Origin: Pseudobutyrivibrio sp. UBA1225
GTDB taxonomy: Bacteria; Bacillota; Clostridia; Lachnospirales; Lachnospiraceae
Assembly: GCA_002309345.1 (NCBI GenBank)
Contig: DBWZ01000070.1
Location: 565 to 51,766, forward strand
Length of the DNA: 51,202 nucleotides
Reading direction: 5' to 3'
Under the pieces are notes generated by a model. It was not told where the DNA came from. It saw nothing but the letters and a program-made list of their open reading frames with translations, and ran no database searches. The translations under genes and the position numbers were made by a program. Positions 49,848 to 51,202 of this stretch are shown one piece after another; position 1 is the first letter of the stretch; each line of letters opens with the position of its first letter.

Positions 49848-51050
49848 ATGGGAAAAAAAGTAGTTATTGCTAGCGCATGTAGAACAGCTATCGGTACTAT
49901 GGGTGGATCTTTAAGTGCTATTCCAGCAGCAGATTTAGGTTCCATCGTTATCAAGGAAGCAGTTAAAAGAGCAGGTATCAAGCCAGAAGACGTAGAGCAC
50001 GTATATATGGGCTGCGTTATCCAGGCAGGTTTAGGACAGAACGTTGCTCGTCAGGCTGCAATCAAAGCTGGTCTTCCAAACGAGACAACAGCAGTTACAA
50101 CAAACGTTGTTTGTGGTTCTGGTCTTAACTGTGTTAACCAGGCTGCACAGATGATTATCGCAGGTGATGCTGATGTAGTAGTAGCTGGTGGTATGGAAAA
50201 CATGTCTTTAGCACCATTTGCACTTCCAAATGGTCGTTATGGTTACAGAATGACATGGCCTTCAAACAGCCAAGGTGCTTTAGTAGATACAATGGTTAAG
50301 GATGCTCTTTGGGATGCATACAATGACTATCACATGATTAAAACAGCTGACAATGTTGCAGAGCAGTGGAAGCTTACAAGAGAAGAGCTTGATGAGTTCG
50401 CAGTTAACTCTCAGAACAAGGCTTGTGCAGCTATCGAAGCTGGCGCATTCAAGGATGAAATTGTTCCTGTAGAAATCAAGAAGAAAAAAGAAACAGTTAT
50501 TTTCGATACAGATGAAGGCCCAAGACCTGGTACAACAATCGAAGGTCTTGCTAAGCTTAAAGCTTTATATCCAGATGGAGTTGTTACAGCTGGTAATGCT
50601 TCAGGTATCAACGATGGTGCTGCAGCACTTGTTGTTATGTCAGAAGAAAAGGCTAAGGAACTCGGCGTTAAGCCACTCGTTACATTTGTAGCTGGTGCAC
50701 TTGGCGGATGTGCTCCTGAAATCATGGGCGTTGGTCCTGTTCCAGCAACAAAGAAGGCTCTTGCTAAGGCAGGTCTTACAATCGATGATCTCGATGTATA
50801 TGAGGCTAACGAAGCATTCGCAGCTCAGTCAGTTGCAGTAGGTAAGGATCTTGGCTTCGACCTTAAGAAGCTCAATCCAAACGGTGGTGCTATCGCACTT
50901 GGTCACCCAGTTGGTGCATCAGGCGCTCGTATCCTCGTAACACTTATCTACGATATGATTCACAACCCAGAGTACAAGAAGGGTCTTGCTACACTCTGCA
51001 TCGGTGGTGGTATGGGTTGTGCAACTATAGTAGAGAAGTATGAAGCATAA
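49848..51050 (+). CDS. thl: Acetyl-CoA acetyltransferase (thiolase)
   Basis: The 400-aa enzyme joins two acetyl-CoA to acetoacetyl-CoA, the first step of butyrate formation. Nucleophile Cys89 is in TNVVCGSGLNCVNQ. His in NPNGGAIALGHPVGASGARI and the C-terminal Cys in IGGGMGCATIVEKYEA complete the active site. Codon use is very biased (repeated GGT, CTT, GCT and ACA), which fits strong expression. AAAAGGAGAAAG leader. In butyrate producers this gene heads a cluster with hbd, bcd and etfBA, which would lie beyond the window. Confidence 0.95.
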   Translation: MGKKVVIASACRTAIGTMGGSLSAIPAADLGSIVIKEAVKRAGIKPEDVEHVYMGCVIQAGLGQNVARQAAIKAGLPNETTAVTTNVVCGSGLNCVNQAAQMIIAGDADVVVAGGMENMSLAPFALPNGRYGYRMTWPSNSQGALVDTMVKDALWDAYNDYHMIKTADNVAEQWKLTREELDEFAVNSQNKACAAIEAGAFKDEIVPVEIKKKKETVIFDTDEGPRPGTTIEGLAKLKALYPDGVVTAGNASGINDGAAALVVMSEEKAKELGVKPLVTFVAGALGGCAPEIMGVGPVPATKKALAKAGLTIDDLDVYEANEAFAAQSVAVGKDLGFDLKKLNPNGGAIALGHPVGASGARILVTLIYDMIHNPEYKKGLATLCIGGGMGCATIVEKYEA

Positions 51051-51148
51051 AGCATAATCAAACCGTTTAGACAATAAGACTATCTTTACATAGTTTTAAT
51101 TATTCAAGCAGCTAAAAATTATAAGTAAGCGACAGCGTTCTAATCTTG

Positions 51149-51202
51149 GATGGCGCGAGCAGGAAGGTCCCATGCCGAGCATGGGAAGGACCTACGCCGG
51201 CG
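51149..51202. other. GC-rich hairpin at the window end (partial element)
   Basis: TCCCATGC (51168-51175) pairs with GCATGGGA (51179-51186) and is extended by AGGT/ACCT and an outer GGCG/CGCC. It is much richer in GC than the surroundings. No T run follows within the window, so terminator, attenuator or repeat element cannot be told apart. It is cut by the window edge. Confidence 0.45.

Noticed and set aside
51149..51202. Start of an rRNA or tRNA operon
   Set aside because: GC-rich, but it is a simple hairpin with no tRNA or 16S/5S motif that I can recognise, and it is cut by the window edge.

Overview
The window looks like chromosome from a low-GC anaerobic Firmicute of the Lachnospiraceae, closest in feel to the Butyrivibrio/Pseudobutyrivibrio rumen group. 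This is inferred from gene content and style: a butyrate-type thiolase, FeoA-FeoA-FeoB with a small Cys-rich partner, VanRS/BceRS-like two-component systems, AraC regulators with glycosidase-like domains, and AT-rich spacers with TTGACA/TATAAT promoters. No rRNA or tRNA gene was seen.

Layout. 1-4.0 kb is a worn accessory patch: a serine-recombinase tail, four copies of a 10-bp motif spaced exactly 23 bp, fragments of an AAA ATPase and a VOC protein, a frameshifted small gene, two GNAT acetyltransferases, a DUF3795 protein and a radical SAM protein. 4.0-5.0 kb is a lipoprotein metallopeptidase on the minus strand. 5.2-10.4 kb is one operon: response regulator, ABC ATPase, two permeases, a membrane-anchored erythromycin-esterase-like protein and a histidine kinase. 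Its ABC promoter carries four phased TTGAC repeats. 10.5-14.1 kb is a second VanRS-like pair plus a VanZ-like protein. 14.3-18.6 kb has a carbamate-kinase-like gene and the ferrous-iron (feo) operon.

18.7-39.1 kb is the most interesting part: a catabolic island. Its core (25.1-27.8 kb) is a Gfo/Idh/MocA oxidoreductase, a C-glycoside deglycosidase beta-type subunit and a TIM-barrel alpha-type subunit. That is the gene set known to oxidise a sugar at C3 and then eliminate the aglycone from C-glycosides such as puerarin or homoorientin. Around it are an MFS carrier, a NuoG/GltD-like iron-sulfur flavoprotein, a NuoF-like ferredoxin protein without its NADH/FMN domain, a fumarate-reductase-like flavoprotein, a second Gfo/Idh/MocA oxidoreductase, two 801-aa AraC-GH39 regulators, two iron-sulfur-flavoprotein-like proteins with zinc-ribbon tails, a GPH sugar symporter and a second TIM-barrel isomerase. 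Four spacers in the island share an array of TTGCA-type sites followed by a -10-like hexamer 109-112 bp downstream of the first site, so the island is probably one regulon. A plausible reading is uptake of a plant (grass) C-glycoside, C3 oxidation and C-C cleavage, use of the sugar, and reduction of the aglycone as an electron sink. Substrate and aglycone steps are inference.

39.2-51.2 kb is housekeeping: NlpC/P60 hydrolase, DUF4430 protein plus ECF S-component, a small membrane protein, thyA, folA, acetolactate synthase large and small subunits, a SleB-like hydrolase, deoD and thl. The 1-kb spacer at 42.3-43.3 kb has no gene but two tandem-repeat arrays and four consecutive hairpins. A separate family of about 85-nt palindromes occurs three times, each ending 25-28 nt before a start codon (18.3, 25.0, 44.4 kb).
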